A DNA stretch of 64,000 nt. Source: Megaleporinus macrocephalus (lineage: Eukaryota; Chordata; Actinopteri; Characiformes; Anostomidae). The position numbers and the translations under genes are program-made. The DNA is taken from NCBI GenBank assembly GCA_021613375.1, contig CM038709.1:38144656-38208655 (forward strand), in the 5' to 3' direction. The notes beneath the pieces were generated by a model. It was not told where the DNA came from. It saw nothing but the letters and a program-made list of their open reading frames with translations, and searched no databases. Shown piece after piece: positions 36,420 to 45,856 of this stretch (the first letter of the stretch is position 1; every line of letters starts with the position of its first letter).

Positions 36420-39232
36420 ATGTACTGTAAGCCTTTTAAAAAAATAGTATTATTCTGTTGGAATTAATTGGTTTGTACAGTGGTAATTTTTTTGCTTTAA
36501 CAGCCAGCCCTACTCTAAACCTCTCCTGCTCGAGTGTAGTTCAGTAAAACTTTGCGTGTACTTGAAGTCCAAGTCGATACGTTTCCATTTATATTCCAGG
36601 AACAGCACACAAAGTGAAGCACATTTCACTCTCGCTAATGAAACTCGCCCACATCTGTCTCGTAGATGCTCAACACAACCTACACCACAAGCCCACTTGA
36701 GACGATCTTAGAGGAATCTAGTGGGAGGATTATAAACATGCCTGTCCAGCCCTACAGCGCTGGAGATACGGCGCAGTTAACTCCAGTGTAGTTAATCCAC
36801 AATAAGCGATTTCACCGAGTTAGACTGTCTTCCCCCTTTAAGCGGCCTACTTAATCTTCGCTGAAGGATCTCCTCATCGCCCGAGGTCAATGTACGGCTT
36901 AGTTCTTACCTCAGAGGGCTTTGGAGAAGGGAATGAAAGGAAAGTGATGGAGAAAAGCGGGGATAGAAGTGTGGAAAGTTTAAGGTTCCAACATAAGAGA
37001 CTTTGAGAAACCCCAGCTCTTTTAAAATGGTCTTGTTTATATCAGTGTCTGGAATTTGGTTTGTTTACATCCCTGACTGCAGGTAATTTCCCACCTTTTC
37101 AGCCCCCCACAAAGCCTCTGCTGCTTTTGCATGCCTTTTTGTTTTGCGCGATTATGTGCTCATTTTTACAGGTGCGTTTAAAGTGTTCAGTAGGATATAC
37201 GGTAAAGATTCAGCCGAAGCTAATAAGATGAAAAAAGAACAGAACTGGAAAACAAAGAGATATTAGCACATACAAACCAAGTGACAGCTTCTGGGAAGCA
37301 TAAACAGACATAATGGCAAAAGCTGAAAACAACTTGTCAGAAATATGAGAATACATGGAGAAACATATCTGTGTTTGTAGTTTTTAAAAAACCTATAAAT
37401 GAAAGGATAATTTTGTTCTTTGTAGCCCAGCAAATGACTAACAAAGCAATGCGTAACTATATCGTTATTCATTTTTTGGTTTCTTCGCTGCATAAATCGT
37501 CCCACAGTTTTCAAAATATCAACTCTGTTCCAACTTTAGATTGTCTAGTCAAATTGTGTGATTCAGGCTTGTATACAGCTTATTTGCACATATTCCATAA
37601 AACAATCGATTTTTTTCTTATAGAAAATGAATGGGGTGGAAATTTACATGCTGATTTAAGCTACTTCTGCTCCACCATCAGACCTCATTTTGCACTGATT
37701 CGGGGCAGACCCCTGACCACTAGGGCTGTGTATTGGCAAGAACCTGGCGATACAATACGTATCGTGATACAGCGATCACGATTCAATACATCACCATGTA
37801 TTGCGATCCTGATATATTGCGATATTTCTAATCCTACTATTAAAACACACCACTATATAAACAAGTTTGCTAATGTTTACAATAGCATTGCGCCCTTGTG
37901 CTGCTTGTTAATGTTGGAGTGGAGCTTTACAACAGATTACAGCACTGCCATCTAGTGGTCATATGTTTAAACACAATGCACATTGATTCACTTTCTGCCA
38001 GGAATCTGTGTATCGATACTGTGTTTTTGAGAACCGATACAGTATCACCAAACATAATATCCCGATATTTTCTAACACCCCTACTGACCACGACTGCGGT
38101 GTTGGTTTGACCCGGAGGTTTTCTAGTTGTGTACAAGATGATCAGTTTGTCCAGATATCACTACTGTTATCAGCCTTTAAAGCTGGTGCCCTTATAGAAT
38201 TTCTAGCATTAGAACTTGTAGACCTTACAGCGATTCCTTTGGAACACTTGCGATAGACACTAACATATATCCGTATGAGTGTGAATCATTCAGTGTAGAG
38301 CTCTGGCTCAGAGCTGTTGCACTGTTTTACATTCCTAACAACTACCTGGAACACTCAAACGACCTAGAACTTCCAGAATTGCTGGAGTTTTCTCACTAAA
38401 CTGGTTCTACTTATTGTAAATCTTTCAAATTGTGGCTGGTCTTAGGCCCGAAACTTACTCCACGCAAGGACATGAATGCAAGCCAGCGCGAGATGTGTTT
38501 TAAATGCTATGGTGACAGCCAAGTCTGGCCGAGCTGTGTTGTACCACCATTGCACTTTCTCAATCACCAAAGAAGACACGCGCAGAACATATCCATGATC
38601 CATTAACACCTTTTTGTTCCATCAGAGCAGGTTAAGTAGATAACATTCCTAGCTATGTTGGAATAACAGAAGATCCCACTCTGTCCTCTATCGCACACTT
38701 GTAATATAAGTACGTGCAGTGGGTTTGTACAGAAGAGCTGCGGGTTTGCAATGTGAGAATTGTGTCTGTTCAGCTCCTGCGGTCCTATACAATAGAGCTC
38801 ACCTGGTCTGTGTCTACCTGGTTCCACAATCTGATTGGATCGTATTCTGTTCAGCCTTTCAAGAATATAACCTAACTAAGAGTTAACCGTGATGTAAGAG
38901 TATCAGTATAACACTTGCATGACTTAAACACAGCAAAGATGATGATGATATAAGTTTGTTAAAAACAATGAGAACGCACTCTTGAGGGTCAGTAGCCTGT
39001 AATGTGACCGCCCTACAAGTTTTTTGTCTTCAACCGGTTTGGTTTTCACTCTGTGCAGGTGTGCATTGCGTGCTGCGAGGGCAACATCTGCAACCTGCCT
39101 TTGCCTCGGAACGAGACAGACGCGATTTTCACCACCACGTCACCCCTCAGCGGCGGCGAGCGAACAACACTGCATTCGTCAATGCCGCTCCTGTTCTTCG
39201 TCTCCACTCTTATCATCCTCAGCCATTATTGA
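17610..39232 (+). CDS. lypd6: lypd6, Ly6/PLAUR domain-containing protein 6 (4 coding exons, 174 aa)
   Basis: The coding sequence joins 17610-17727, 31899-31997, 35104-35237 and 39059-39232 (525 nt with stop). All junctions are GT-AG and keep frame (phases 1, 1, 0). The product has a hydrophobic N-terminal signal (about residues 1-23), the segment [20 protein letters not shown], then a three-finger LU domain (about 47-129) with cysteines at 49, 52, 61, 70, 77, 96, 102, 108, 119, 122, 123 and 128, including FKCFTC and the closing CCEGNICN. An N-glycosylation sequon (NET, 135-137) follows, then a hydrophobic tail (160-174) typical of a GPI-anchor signal. Length and motifs fit vertebrate LYPD6 (about 171 aa in human) and not the paralogue LYPD6B. 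Known role of the family: a raft-associated cell-surface protein that promotes Wnt/beta-catenin signalling through LRP6 in zebrafish, and a modulator of nicotinic acetylcholine receptors in mammals. Identification is from remembered family sequence, without a database search. Confidence 0.95.
17728..18317. other. Start of the 14.2-kb lypd6 intron
   Basis: Donor GTAAGT at 17728-17733. Nothing else recognised up to repeat E. Confidence 0.6.
18318..18872 (-). repeat. Dispersed repeat E, copy 2 (inverted)
   Basis: Inverted relative to 880-1230, with about 200 bp extra in the middle. Shared marks are TTTACTGTTTAAATGCTGAA-like sequence and the frame ending [12 protein letters not shown] on the - strand. 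Confidence 0.6.
18896..19170 (+). repeat. Dispersed repeat F, copy 2
   Basis: Direct copy of 16826-17050 with a roughly 45-bp insertion before ACATCACAGAAAGCTATTAT. Lies in the first coding intron of lypd6. Confidence 0.8.
19171..20056. other. Intronic DNA, one SINE-tail scrap
   Basis: About 19245-19290 resembles the SINE tail (GGCACCCTGTCCATGGTCTA). No exon seen. Confidence 0.45.
20057..20279. mobile_element. Short MITE, family C copy 1
   Basis: Terminal inverted repeats TCACTGTCCAAAGAAAAAC and TTTCTTTGGACAGTTA. Related copies at 26028, 40090 and 41687. No coding capacity. Confidence 0.75.
20638..21500 (+). pseudogene. Tc1-like transposase pseudogene
   Basis: The + strand reads a DNA-binding-domain remnant ([13 protein letters not shown]...), then the catalytic block [12 protein letters not shown] from 21077 and, in the same frame, [18 protein letters not shown] from 21188. 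An in-frame TAG lies just before HGGG (21185-21187). Further stops and frame changes follow, and the later catalytic motifs survive only as scraps (DKDTKHPS in place of a QDNDPKHT-like motif). Not functional. Confidence 0.88.
21756..22579. mobile_element. hAT-like element inserted in the Tc1 right end
   Basis: 824 bp from TAGGGTTGTCACAATACC to CATCGTGCGACTCTA. The flanks GTGCCAAT (21748-21755) and GTGTCAGT (22580-22587) agree at 6 of 8 bases. Removing the element and one flank restores a Tc1 terminus matching the opposite end, which confirms the insertion despite the decayed duplication. Confidence 0.75.
22605..23214. other. Intronic DNA, nothing recognised
   Basis: No exon-like frame with splice sites. 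Confidence 0.45.
23215..24620. repeat. Palindromic MITE family P, copy 2, split by a hAT element
   Basis: The left part 23215-23414 (CCATCTGTTTCTCCACAAAC, GGTGGATCATTCTGCAGTGA) and right part 24202-24620 (CTGTCCACTCTATTAGACAC, AGTCCAGCAGTGACACTGAG, GGACTACAGTCTGTAATCGT) form one element once the hAT copy and one GTTTTAAA are removed. Confidence 0.8.
23415..24201. mobile_element. hAT family A non-autonomous element, copy 3 (787 bp, inverted)
   Basis: TAGAGATGGAAGGATCGATC to GCGGTCCATCTCTA, with perfect 8-bp target duplication GTTTTAAA (23407-23414 and 24202-24209). It is in opposite orientation to the copy at 13196. It shares the internal blocks GAGTACACCACGCGGCTGA and CAGATCTGACCGGTACGAAC with that copy (as reverse complement). 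Confidence 0.92.
24621..26027. other. Intronic DNA; 24780-25020 is a candidate conserved non-coding element
   Basis: 24780-25020 is GC-richer than its surroundings, matches no repeat in the window and has no long open frame. The remainder (25030-26027) is AT-rich and featureless. Confidence 0.3.
26028..26275. mobile_element. Short MITE, family C copy 2
   Basis: Diverged ends TCGCTGTCCAAAAAAAAAA and TTTTTCATTGGACAAT. Internal GGTTCCATTAACTTACATTG is like the other C copies in opposite orientation. Confidence 0.55.
26276..27439. other. Intronic DNA, no exon recognised
   Basis: 26440-26700 is repeat-poor and of moderate GC but has no coding or splice signal that I can support. Confidence 0.4.
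27440..27775 (+). pseudogene. Tc1-like transposase fragment, forward
   Basis: On the + strand [10 protein letters not shown] appears near 27450, then [10 protein letters not shown] from 27562, then after a frame change [15 protein letters not shown]. These correspond to the FSWHSLGPL, QQDNAP and PNSPDLNPIEHLWD blocks of Tc1-like transposases. Several frame breaks; no termini found. Confidence 0.7.
27780..27960 (-). pseudogene. Tc1-like transposase fragment, inverted
   Basis: The - strand reads [20 protein letters not shown], the same transposase block seen on the + strand near 27450. The two pieces of one family are therefore in inverted orientation about 0.4 kb apart. Confidence 0.6.
28325..28450 (+). 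repeat. Palindromic MITE family P, fragment
   Basis: TTTATCAGCTCCACTTACCG and GTAGTTCTACAATTACAGAC match copy 1. Truncated after about 125 bp. Confidence 0.75.
28451..29812. other. Intronic DNA; 29150-29345 is a candidate conserved non-coding element
   Basis: 29150-29345 is non-repetitive, of balanced composition and contains no open frame. No splice-bounded exon seen in the stretch. Confidence 0.3.
29813..30258 (+). mobile_element. LINE/SINE 3' end, copy 1
   Basis: GGTGGAACGAACTTCCACTG and the following TCAAACGCAGACTGAAGACC look like the C-terminal end of a LINE reverse-transcriptase ORF. The tail AGTCGCTCTGGATAAGAGCG ends in short TAAATG repeats, a standard fish retroelement terminus. A shorter copy is at 33949-34174. 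Confidence 0.75.
30318..31620 (+). repeat. 31-bp minisatellite in the lypd6 intron (about 36 units plus interruptions)
   Basis: The unit is about GTCAGGAACACAGCTTCAGA followed by TTGGTCAACAA, with variant linkers GGTCAACAA, GGTCACCAA and TACTCAACAA. A different block containing RACTCAATMCAAGGC and GGCTATCAGCCATG interrupts it at about 30477-30550, 30600-30675 and 31607-31670. The open + strand frames here come from the repeat (31 bp shifts frame each unit; 93 bp gives a 31-residue period). The array ends 280 bp before the second coding exon. Confidence 0.95.
31131..31500 (+). repeat. 186-bp higher-order repeat within the 31-bp array
   Basis: The six-unit order (CGGATTGGTCACC, TACTCAAC, GGTCACC, GGTCACC, TACTCAAC, GGTCAAC) occurs twice in a row, starting at 31131 and 31317, an offset of exactly 6 x 31 bp. 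Confidence 0.85.
31899..31997 (+). CDS. lypd6: lypd6 second coding exon (first half of LU domain)
   Basis: The acceptor is TTTACAG, ending at 31898, and the donor GTGAGT starts at 31998. The 99-nt exon is phase 1 on both sides. It completes codon 40 as Thr and reads [20 protein letters not shown] and onward to CPR, nearly identical to human LYPD6 as remembered. It holds four LU-domain cysteines (49, 52, 61, 70). Confidence 0.95.
31998..33863. other. lypd6 intron, AT-rich, with an (AAT)n run
   Basis: Donor GTGAGT at 31998. AAT triplets at about 32114-32141. 33790-33870 is a non-array block that recurs at about 35540-35600, just before the second 53-bp array. Confidence 0.6.
33864..34975 (+). 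repeat. 53-bp tandem array, upstream of the third coding exon
   Basis: The unit is about TCAATCAAATCCTCACAGCA followed by ATGTTCAACATCAGTACCTGACCTCACTAATAC (written in two parts: ATGTTCAACATCAG and TACCTGACCTCACTAATAC). Units are diverged and are interrupted by a retroelement tail at 33949-34174. The same unit forms the array at 35598-36237 on the other side of the exon. Confidence 0.9.
33949..34174 (+). mobile_element. LINE/SINE 3' end, copy 2, inserted in the 53-bp array
   Basis: It matches 30035-30258 (ATCTTCTCTGTAGGTGTT-like start, TCAGCACTGGCCCTGTGTTT, AGTCGCTCTGGATAAGAGCG) and ends in TAAATG repeats. Array sequence resumes directly after. Confidence 0.8.
35104..35237 (+). CDS. lypd6: lypd6 third coding exon (middle of LU domain)
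   Basis: The acceptor TTTTTACTTCCAG ends at 35103 and the donor GTGAGT starts at 35238. The 134-nt exon enters at phase 1 and leaves at phase 0. It encodes [13 protein letters not shown], the SVTKRCV strand and a DCLLTTGC loop, with cysteines 77, 96, 102 and 108. The loop seems one residue longer than the human form I recall. The exon sits between two copies of a 53-bp tandem array. Confidence 0.95.
35285..35597 (+). repeat. Palindromic MITE family P fragment plus array-flank block
   Basis: GGTAGATCATTCTCAGCACT, GTGGATCAGACAGAGCGGTG and GTGGACTATTCTCAGTCCAC match family P. From about 35540 the block ACCTCCATCCAGTGTTTTAT matches 33818-33870. Confidence 0.8.
35598..36237 (+). repeat. 53-bp tandem array, downstream of the third coding exon (about 12 units)
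   Basis: Same unit as 33864-34975. Three near-identical units carrying CTGAGCTCACTAGTACTCAA occur in a row at about 35710-35870, a local recent amplification. Confidence 0.93.
36240..36416 (+). repeat. Family P end followed by (GT)n(TA)n microsatellite
   Basis: TCTACAGTCTGTAATTATAG and TTGTGGCTGATCAGTG match the family P end. GT units run 36323-36344 and TA units 36345-36416. Confidence 0.85.
36500..36980. other. Candidate conserved non-coding element in the last lypd6 intron
   Basis: Repeat-free, GC-balanced DNA without open frames, unlike its AT-rich surroundings. An enhancer is possible; only cross-species alignment would show it. Confidence 0.3.
37721..38083. mobile_element. hAT MITE, family D copy 3 (inverted)
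   Basis: 363 bp from TAGGGCTGTGTATTGGCAAG to TTTTCTAACACCCCTA, with perfect 8-bp target duplication CTGACCAC (37713-37720 and 38084-38091). Opposite orientation to copies 1 and 2. The 194-codon frame at 37371-37955 merely runs from intron DNA into this element. Confidence 0.93.
38084..39058. other. End of the last lypd6 intron, nothing else recognised
   Basis: The pyrimidine tract before the acceptor at 39058 is the only signal supported. Confidence 0.5.
39059..39232 (+). CDS. lypd6: lypd6 last coding exon (LU closure, glycosylation site, GPI tail, stop)
   Basis: The acceptor CTGTGCAG ends at 39058. The exon reads [20 protein letters not shown] in frame, giving the CC...CN signature that closes a three-finger domain and an NET sequon. 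The C-terminus [16 protein letters not shown] is hydrophobic, as expected for GPI-anchor transfer; small residues at about 148-150 or 157-158 are plausible anchor sites (inference). TGA is at 39230-39232. Confidence 0.95.
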   Translation: MCIACCEGNICNLPLPRNETDAIFTTTSPLSGGERTTLHSSMPLLFFVSTLIILSHY

Positions 39233-40089
39233 TCAACTGTGGATTATGGAGTTATGAGAGGGGCGTGATTGATCAATGTGTTCTCAACAGTATTTTTCAA
39301 CTTCATCTGTATCTGCCGCATCTGTTACATAGAGCCGATTAACAGAGGTAATCAATTTCCCAATACTCAAACACACTGCTGCTCCAGCATCGGCCCACTG
39401 GATTCTGATGGAAATACGTTTTTGTACAAGAAGCCGTGCTGAAATGATTGCCTGAGGTAACCGACTCTATCACACACACGCAGCAGGTTAGTTTGAACAA
39501 TGCTGTTGACGTTATTCAACACTACAGAGATATGCTGTGTTCTTGTGGGCCAACGGCACCATAACATGCTGTGTTCTGTGATTCGGTTTAGTATATTGAT
39601 TGTGTGATTCAGTACAATATCAGTTCATTTGATTTCATATACAGTGTGAAATCTACCACTTACAGCTGATCAGCTTAAACCTTTCTGGTAGTCCAGGCTT
39701 GTTTTGGAGTCAGAAGTCACCCAAATCTTTCTATAACTTTGAAGAAGAAAAGCTAACACTACTGCTGTGTTCTAAATCACAATAACAAATCGGTGCAACC
39801 CTGATAAAGACCTAGATGCAGTTCAGAGTGAAGATTTGTGAATGTGCTTTCCAGAAAATATTTTGGTGACTATTGACTTCTAGTGTTTGCTTAGACTGGT
39901 AGTGTCATAGCAACAGTGCAAAACTAAAGCAGTAAACAATATGGCGGCCAAATAGGTCAAATATGGCATAAAAGAAAAGCACCACAACAAAAATCAGAAA
40001 CCCTATGAATCCTGTATTTATCATGCTTTAGAATATTGTGCATTCATAAGATGTTATATGACTTACATAATGCCATGCTTGACATATCA
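39233..40089 (+). other. lypd6: lypd6 3' UTR, start
   Basis: Untranslated sequence after the TGA. No AATAAA is present here. Possible ATTAAA or AATAAA signals lie further on, at about 40505, 41615, 41957 (inside repeat B) and 42963, so the true 3' end cannot be fixed. 41260-41430 has the AT-rich, repeat-free look of a vertebrate 3' UTR end, but this is only an impression. Confidence 0.5.
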
Positions 40090-40257
40090 TCACTGTCCAA
40101 AGAAAAAAATATATCTCCAAAAAAGCTTTACAAGAGAAGCCAACACCTTTCTTTACTTTCAATGTAAGTCAATGGAACCAGAATATTTTCCAAATAATTT
40201 TGGATCCGTTCATCATGAAATGTTCGCAAAATGTAGGTGTTTTTCATTGGACAGTGA
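40090..40257. mobile_element. Short MITE, family C copy 3 (168 bp)
   Basis: Perfect 9-bp terminal inverted repeats TCACTGTCC and GGACAGTGA, with AAGAAAAA next to the left one. May be transcribed in the lypd6 3' UTR. Confidence 0.75.
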
Positions 40258-41686
40258 GCATATGCTTGTTAAATTCCTTATAAGTAGTTGTAGTAAAATG
40301 CACAATTTATAAAATACAGTAAATAATTGTATTATATCATAATACACTATAACATTTGTTTATAAGAACATTGTAAGCTGTAACTTTAACAAACATCTGG
40401 TATTTTTTTTATTTTTTTGCATCACCCAGGCATACATCTAGGTCAACATCTGGACGAGGAAGAAGGCTCACACTTCTTCAAACTCTTTAAAAGCATTTTA
40501 TTTATTAAAAAGCATAACTGTTATATGAGTGTGAATGATAGGTCAGCTGGCTATTTGATAACATCTATAAATGACAGCTACCTTGTTAATAGATAATAAT
40601 AGATAATAATAGATAATAGATAATAGCCTATGGTTATCATTAGCAAAGGTGTCAAGCAAGCTTTGCTCATTTCTTCTTGTAGGTCCTGTATTAACAGTTC
40701 AGTTAAAGCCTGTAGTGACCTGGCATAACACCCTTATGGACAGTTACAGAACCTGACTGTATGACATAGGTTATAGGATCTTGCATTATACAGGGCATAT
40801 AGTTATAACTACTTAAGAGCAATTAGGCAAGCTTATAAGCTTATCATTGTGAATACAGGATTCATAGAAAGTGCTACCCAACACATAAATTAAGGCCTAA
40901 AGAACACAGCATCCTCGTTGTCGGATATATAGGACACAGAACACATCACAGCACCTCTGCTGGTCCAGCTTTGCTGCATGTTGCTCCTAACTGGACAAAC
41001 AGGTGCTTATGAAAAAATTACACTGCTTTTTGCTGTAGTGCGTCTAGAGAGGTGCGCCTTACCTTCCATTAATGAAGTGTTACTTTTCAATCAGCTTTTT
41101 TTATTTCACTTTTTTTCTCTTTGCTGTGAAAATATCCAGGACACTTTCTTTAAAGCAGCTGATAATCTTCCTACTCTTACAATCAAGGTGGGACTCAAGC
41201 TTACGAGCTGCTTACCTCAGCACGTTCGGACCTGCTGGAACAAGGACTTCGGCATTTCACCACAAGGAGGATAGAGGGAGGGTTTGCAGGGCGTTGGGGG
41301 GATATTTATGGTTAAACGGAAAAAGAAATGTACAGTCGTTGTCAATCATTAATGTAGATGTATAATATTTATTTTTGTACTGTACCTTATATGTTGTATT
41401 GTAGAAAGTGTGAAAATCGAATGCTTGCATGAGCTGTTGGGTGTGTAAGCCACAATTACTTGTGATCCACCTCCGCCCCCCCAAAAAAACAAAATAGAAA
41501 CAACACCTATGTACGGTATCAGGCAAACGTCTGAAGAGAGAAAGGTTTGTACCTATTTTTAGTATTTCTCCATTTATGAATAATAGTAAAGGCATTAGAA
41601 GTATAAAATCAGGCATTAAATAGAAAGTAGCCCCTATAGGTCTTCCTGTTGCTTCATAAAAAACTCCCAGTAACTTATCACATCAC
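40258..41686. other. Downstream or 3' UTR DNA, no gene recognised
   Basis: AT-rich; short AATAG repeats at 40596-40624. No open frame with a domain. Confidence 0.4.
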
Positions 41687-42075
41687 CTCTGTCCAAAGAA
41701 AGACAGAAACATACTTTACTTTTAATGGAAGTCAATGGAAGTCAGTGGAACCAGAAGGACTTCCAGGCTAATTTGGAGCATTTCTATTGGTCCCTTAACC
41801 ATGAAATTTAAAAAAAATGTACAAAAATTGAGATACATATTTTTCTTTACACAGATACATGATATAGAAAAACAGGCCACCTTTTTATTTAGTTTATCAG
41901 TACTTGGGTATCTGTCCTTAGATAATCTAACCAGGAACAGCATCTTCAACATGATTAATAAAAAGTTAGAATACGCCATCGGGGCAGCAAACTATATCTT
42001 CCACTCCACGCTACAGTGACTATCGCCTCTTCAGGTTTTCAGTGGGATTATCAGACAAGACAGGCCAGTGCTACC
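41687..42075. repeat. MITE family C-like end followed by repeat B, copy 2
   Basis: CTCTGTCCAAAGAAAGACAG and TTTTTCTTTACACAGA are family C-like ends (about 41687-41853). 41880-42075 matches repeat B (CTAACCAGGAACAGCATCTT, ACTATCGCCTCTTCAGGT). Confidence 0.6.
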
Positions 42076-44063
42076 TGGTTAATATATTTCAGTTCAATTT
42101 GGAATGTTTTTAACTAACAATTTCACAAATTGCTCTATTAATGCAAGTCATTGTAACCGACCATTGTAATTTGTAATTGTAATTTGACCAGGGTGCCCAG
42201 ATTTCTACATTTCAAATAATTACCAGTAATTACAATTTCCAGGTGGCTCACTTTCTGTTCAGGGGTCATTTCTCTGCACTTCTTAAGTTTAGTCTTAGAA
42301 GTTTGTTTAGCATGTTCAGCTTCTCACCATCCAAATCACCCCAAACACGTTCAGTGATTTTGCGGTCAGGAAATGTTTTATCCCCATTTATCATTTCACT
42401 ACATTCTTCAGCAGCGAAAAAGCTTTCTTCTTCTTTTTTTTTTTTAGCCTTTCATCACACTATTCTAAAGCACTTGTGTACAGATGTGTATGTATGTATG
42501 TATGTATGTATGTATGTATGTATGGTAATAAGATTGTATTTGGTTTAACCTCCAGTGGCTTGTAGGCCGCAGTCGTCCTGGCTTTTATACTCTGGGGAGT
42601 TTGATCTGGGGAGATTTGATCGTACTGAAGGTCGTCTGTACTGTGACGTTATTTCCAGTCTGTGGTTGTTTTTTTCTTTTATGGTGTGAAAAAAGTGCAG
42701 TGTTTGCAACTACAGTGTTATTGTTCGGTGGTCTTTTTTTGATTGCCAGGGACTCAAAAGATGAGCCGCTTCCTCTTTTTGTCTTTCTCTCTTTTTCTTT
42801 CTCATAAAAGCCAGCAATGAAACGTTACGTTATGTAAACTGCTATGAAGCCGTGGCCTCCGTAACACGTAAAGGGCTTGTTGGTTACCATGTGGTAACGG
42901 AAGGGCTAGCAATAGCTATTTTGTCTTCAGTTGCTCAGGTAATGATGTTCCACACACCTATAAATAAAGGTGCCAAAAAAGAGTTCTTTGGATGCCATTG
43001 GTTCCGCGATGGTTCTTCAGAGATATGAGACGCATGATTGTGAAGAACCTTTTTTTTTTTTTTTTTACAATTAAAGATCGGAACCGTACATTAAAGCCAG
43101 GAACTATTTAGGAACCTTTATTTTTGCCAGTTCCACAGTGTACATAGACTGAGTGTATCTAAGACTGCAGATTTTTCCTATTTACAGATTTTTATTTGAT
43201 TGTTCACATTATCTTCTTCTTAAATGTGGATTTTATATGGCATCAGTTAAACAGATCACAATCCTGACCTGCCCAGCATTCAAAAATACTCCAACAAAAA
43301 ACAAACAGGGATCTAAAACTCACACTGGAGCTTTTTCACAAAATGTGAAACAGATTTGGGGTTTTTATGACAGTGTGAACGACAAAGAAGCACGTTTAAG
43401 CTTTTAGTTCAGATTCAGAGAATTGTGTATGTGGGAGTGAAACACGATATGCACCCATTTCAAATGAATCATACTTTCATGCACAGGAACAAACCCAATA
43501 CAGCATCATCAAATCATGTGGTTTTTTTTTTATCAGTTTAAAATTCATGATTATCTTCGAAAACGTCTTTCATGTGTGTTTTGTTTTCTGTTTTGTTCTG
43601 TAATGTTGGTTTTAGCACTTTGGGTTTGAGAAAAATCTAATGTTAATGAAATGTATTACTGTTATTATTACTACTGTGGTTCCGCTTCATATCTCTTGTT
43701 TTGAAGGACGAGACAAAGGAAGACAGGGTAAATAAATAAACATGCTGGGAGAAATCACAGCAACCGCTGCTCAACATCAGATTTACTTTAATTCTATTTT
43801 GGAAAACAGGTTGGAAAAAAAGTAGAAGTGACCAAAAATCTGTCCATGTAGGAAATCTGCTATTTTTTCAATTTAAAATGCAGCCAATCACTTTCACTGT
43901 GCACCAGAAGTGTGTATAAAACATAGTAGGTTTAGTGAAGTTGTTGTTGGGGTATTGTCCCTGCTCCCTGCCACCTGATGGCCTCCTGACTCCAGGTCTG
44001 AGATTCACACAGATTAAGTTTCTTGAATGCCATCTTGGCAGGTAAATGAAAAAAACTGAGCTT

Positions 44064-44065
<2 letters not shown>
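42076..44065. other. No gene recognised; (TGTA)n at 42485-42524
   Basis: A block at 42280-42310 (TTTAGTCTTAGAAGTTTGTT) recurs at about 59570-59600. AATAAA motifs occur at 42963 and 43732. Confidence 0.45.

Positions 44066-44133
<68 letters not shown>
44066..44133 (+). repeat. (TA)n microsatellite
   Basis: About 34 TA units, followed by a second short TA run at 44161-44177. Confidence 0.97.
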
Positions 44134-44137
<4 letters not shown>

Positions 44138-44189
44138 GAAATACTGCAGGAAAAAAAAAAAATATATATATATATATTCATGTTTGTTT

Positions 44190-44470
44190 AAAGCAGCAAT
44201 ATGTAAGATGACACAACCTGTTCAATTCATACTCATAGTTTCACACACTGTCTGTTTCATTGGCTGTCTGTGCCTAAATGATCTAACCAGGGGCAGCACC
44301 CTCAACAGCAGCACCCACCACTCATAAGGGTTTAAAATAAGGCGCAACGGCACTACTTCTTCATCCTCTTATGTTGGACTGATTCCACACCACACTACAG
44401 TGACTCCCTATCACCTCTTGAGGTACTTCGGTGGTTTTGCAAGACAGGACAGGCAGTTTTAGCTCATTTT
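44190..44470 (+). repeat. Dispersed repeat B, copy 3
   Basis: AATATGTAAGATGACACAAC, ATCTAACCAGGGGCAGCACC and TCACCTCTTGAGGTACTTCG match copies 1 and 2. Confidence 0.65.
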
Positions 44471-45856
44471 CGAACATTTTAATCTAAAAATCAGCACCTT
44501 TAAAGAAGCAGCTGACACAGAAGTGGTAAAAGTGGTAACATTAGGAAAAGATGAATAGCGTGCTGAGTAGATCAGGGCAGTCCAGGAGGGTGATCTGTCA
44601 AGACTCAAGTCAAATAAAGACCACATTAAAAAAATAATGCGAAGTCCGATTTGGGCAGTCATTCAGATTTACTTGCCAATACCGTGTGCATGGTCTTGTA
44701 TGTGCTGCATGCCAACATGTACCTTCATAAAGTGTATATAATTTGTTAGAGAGTTTGTACAGTTTCTGTAAATGAGTGTATATAGTTTTTGGTATATGTT
44801 AAAGGCAGTTTTTTAACCGTTCAGATTTGCATTGAGGTTATTTCTCTATTATCTCCATCTCATTTAAACCTGCTGTTAACTTTACTGGGGAAGACTTACA
44901 ATAAAAACAGAATCAACCGAAACAAGTTGACTGATCTCTTTTTTTCAGCGAGAGATTCATCTCGATACAAAATTTCCCATTATTGGTGAGTAAGTGGTAA
45001 AGCCTGCTCTACTCGGAACACTCTGATGAACTTTATTCGCAGTTCCTTGTTTCGTTTATCTAGGTCTCGTCTATTTAAGTCACATGAAAGATATTTCACT
45101 GCTATCTGCTGCCCTGCTGTTTTCCATTCAGCCTTTCCGCATACTGACGCTTTTCCATCCAGAGGGCTTGGCCTGGACCCCATAAATCTGCCCCCCAGTC
45201 CAAACATTCAAGCTCGCCGTGCTCATAAATATAACCTCAAACAGTGACGTTAACAGTGGCTCATCTTGGACAGGCTTTGTCAGCTATTCTGACCAAGGTA
45301 CTGGACATCCCCACGGGGTGTTAGTTTAACAGTCTGCGTCTGCTTTATCTCCCTGTAAGAAAACAAACTTCCCCTCCCTCGTTTCCTGTCCCAACACTAC
45401 AGCGTTACAGTCGGGAACAAGCCCGGGGGCAAAGTTGGTGTGTGTGCTAAGTGTTTCAGTAATAAGGCTTTAAGCTTTTTGTCGACTAATCAATGCCGAC
45501 ATGTTTATGACTAACAAAACGGGGGCCTCAGAATAGACAACAGGTAAAGAAAACAGTGATTTAGGGGTCTGTACTTCTGTATATTGAAGTTTCTTGAAGA
45601 AGCTAGCAATGCCATCCAGGGCTTATTAGATAGGACACACCACACTCTAACACATTTTAATGGCCTGTGTAGTAAATTATCAATATATACTATTAATTCA
45701 CAATTTCAAATGAATAAAATAGCATCTGCGTATCTTTCAGTGGCAGGTATAGGTTTATATCAGAAGCAAGGCTGTGCACTTGAGGTAAATGTTGAACAAA
45801 TTACTGACACTTTTAGCAAAATACTATAGTTATAAAGGTTATATAGACCTCACTGC
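44471..45856. other. No gene; 45000-45450 is a candidate conserved non-coding element
   Basis: 45000-45450 is repeat-free and GC-richer than its flanks. Open frames on both strands are under 80 codons and carry no domain. Confidence 0.3.

Noticed and set aside
37371..37955. A 194-codon + strand frame
   Set aside because: It runs through intron DNA into the family D MITE and has no domain; the MITE boundary with target duplication falls inside it.
31899..39232. lypd6b as the gene identity
   Set aside because: The [23 protein letters not shown] and [16 protein letters not shown] stretches and the N-terminal signal fit LYPD6; LYPD6B differs at these places as I recall.
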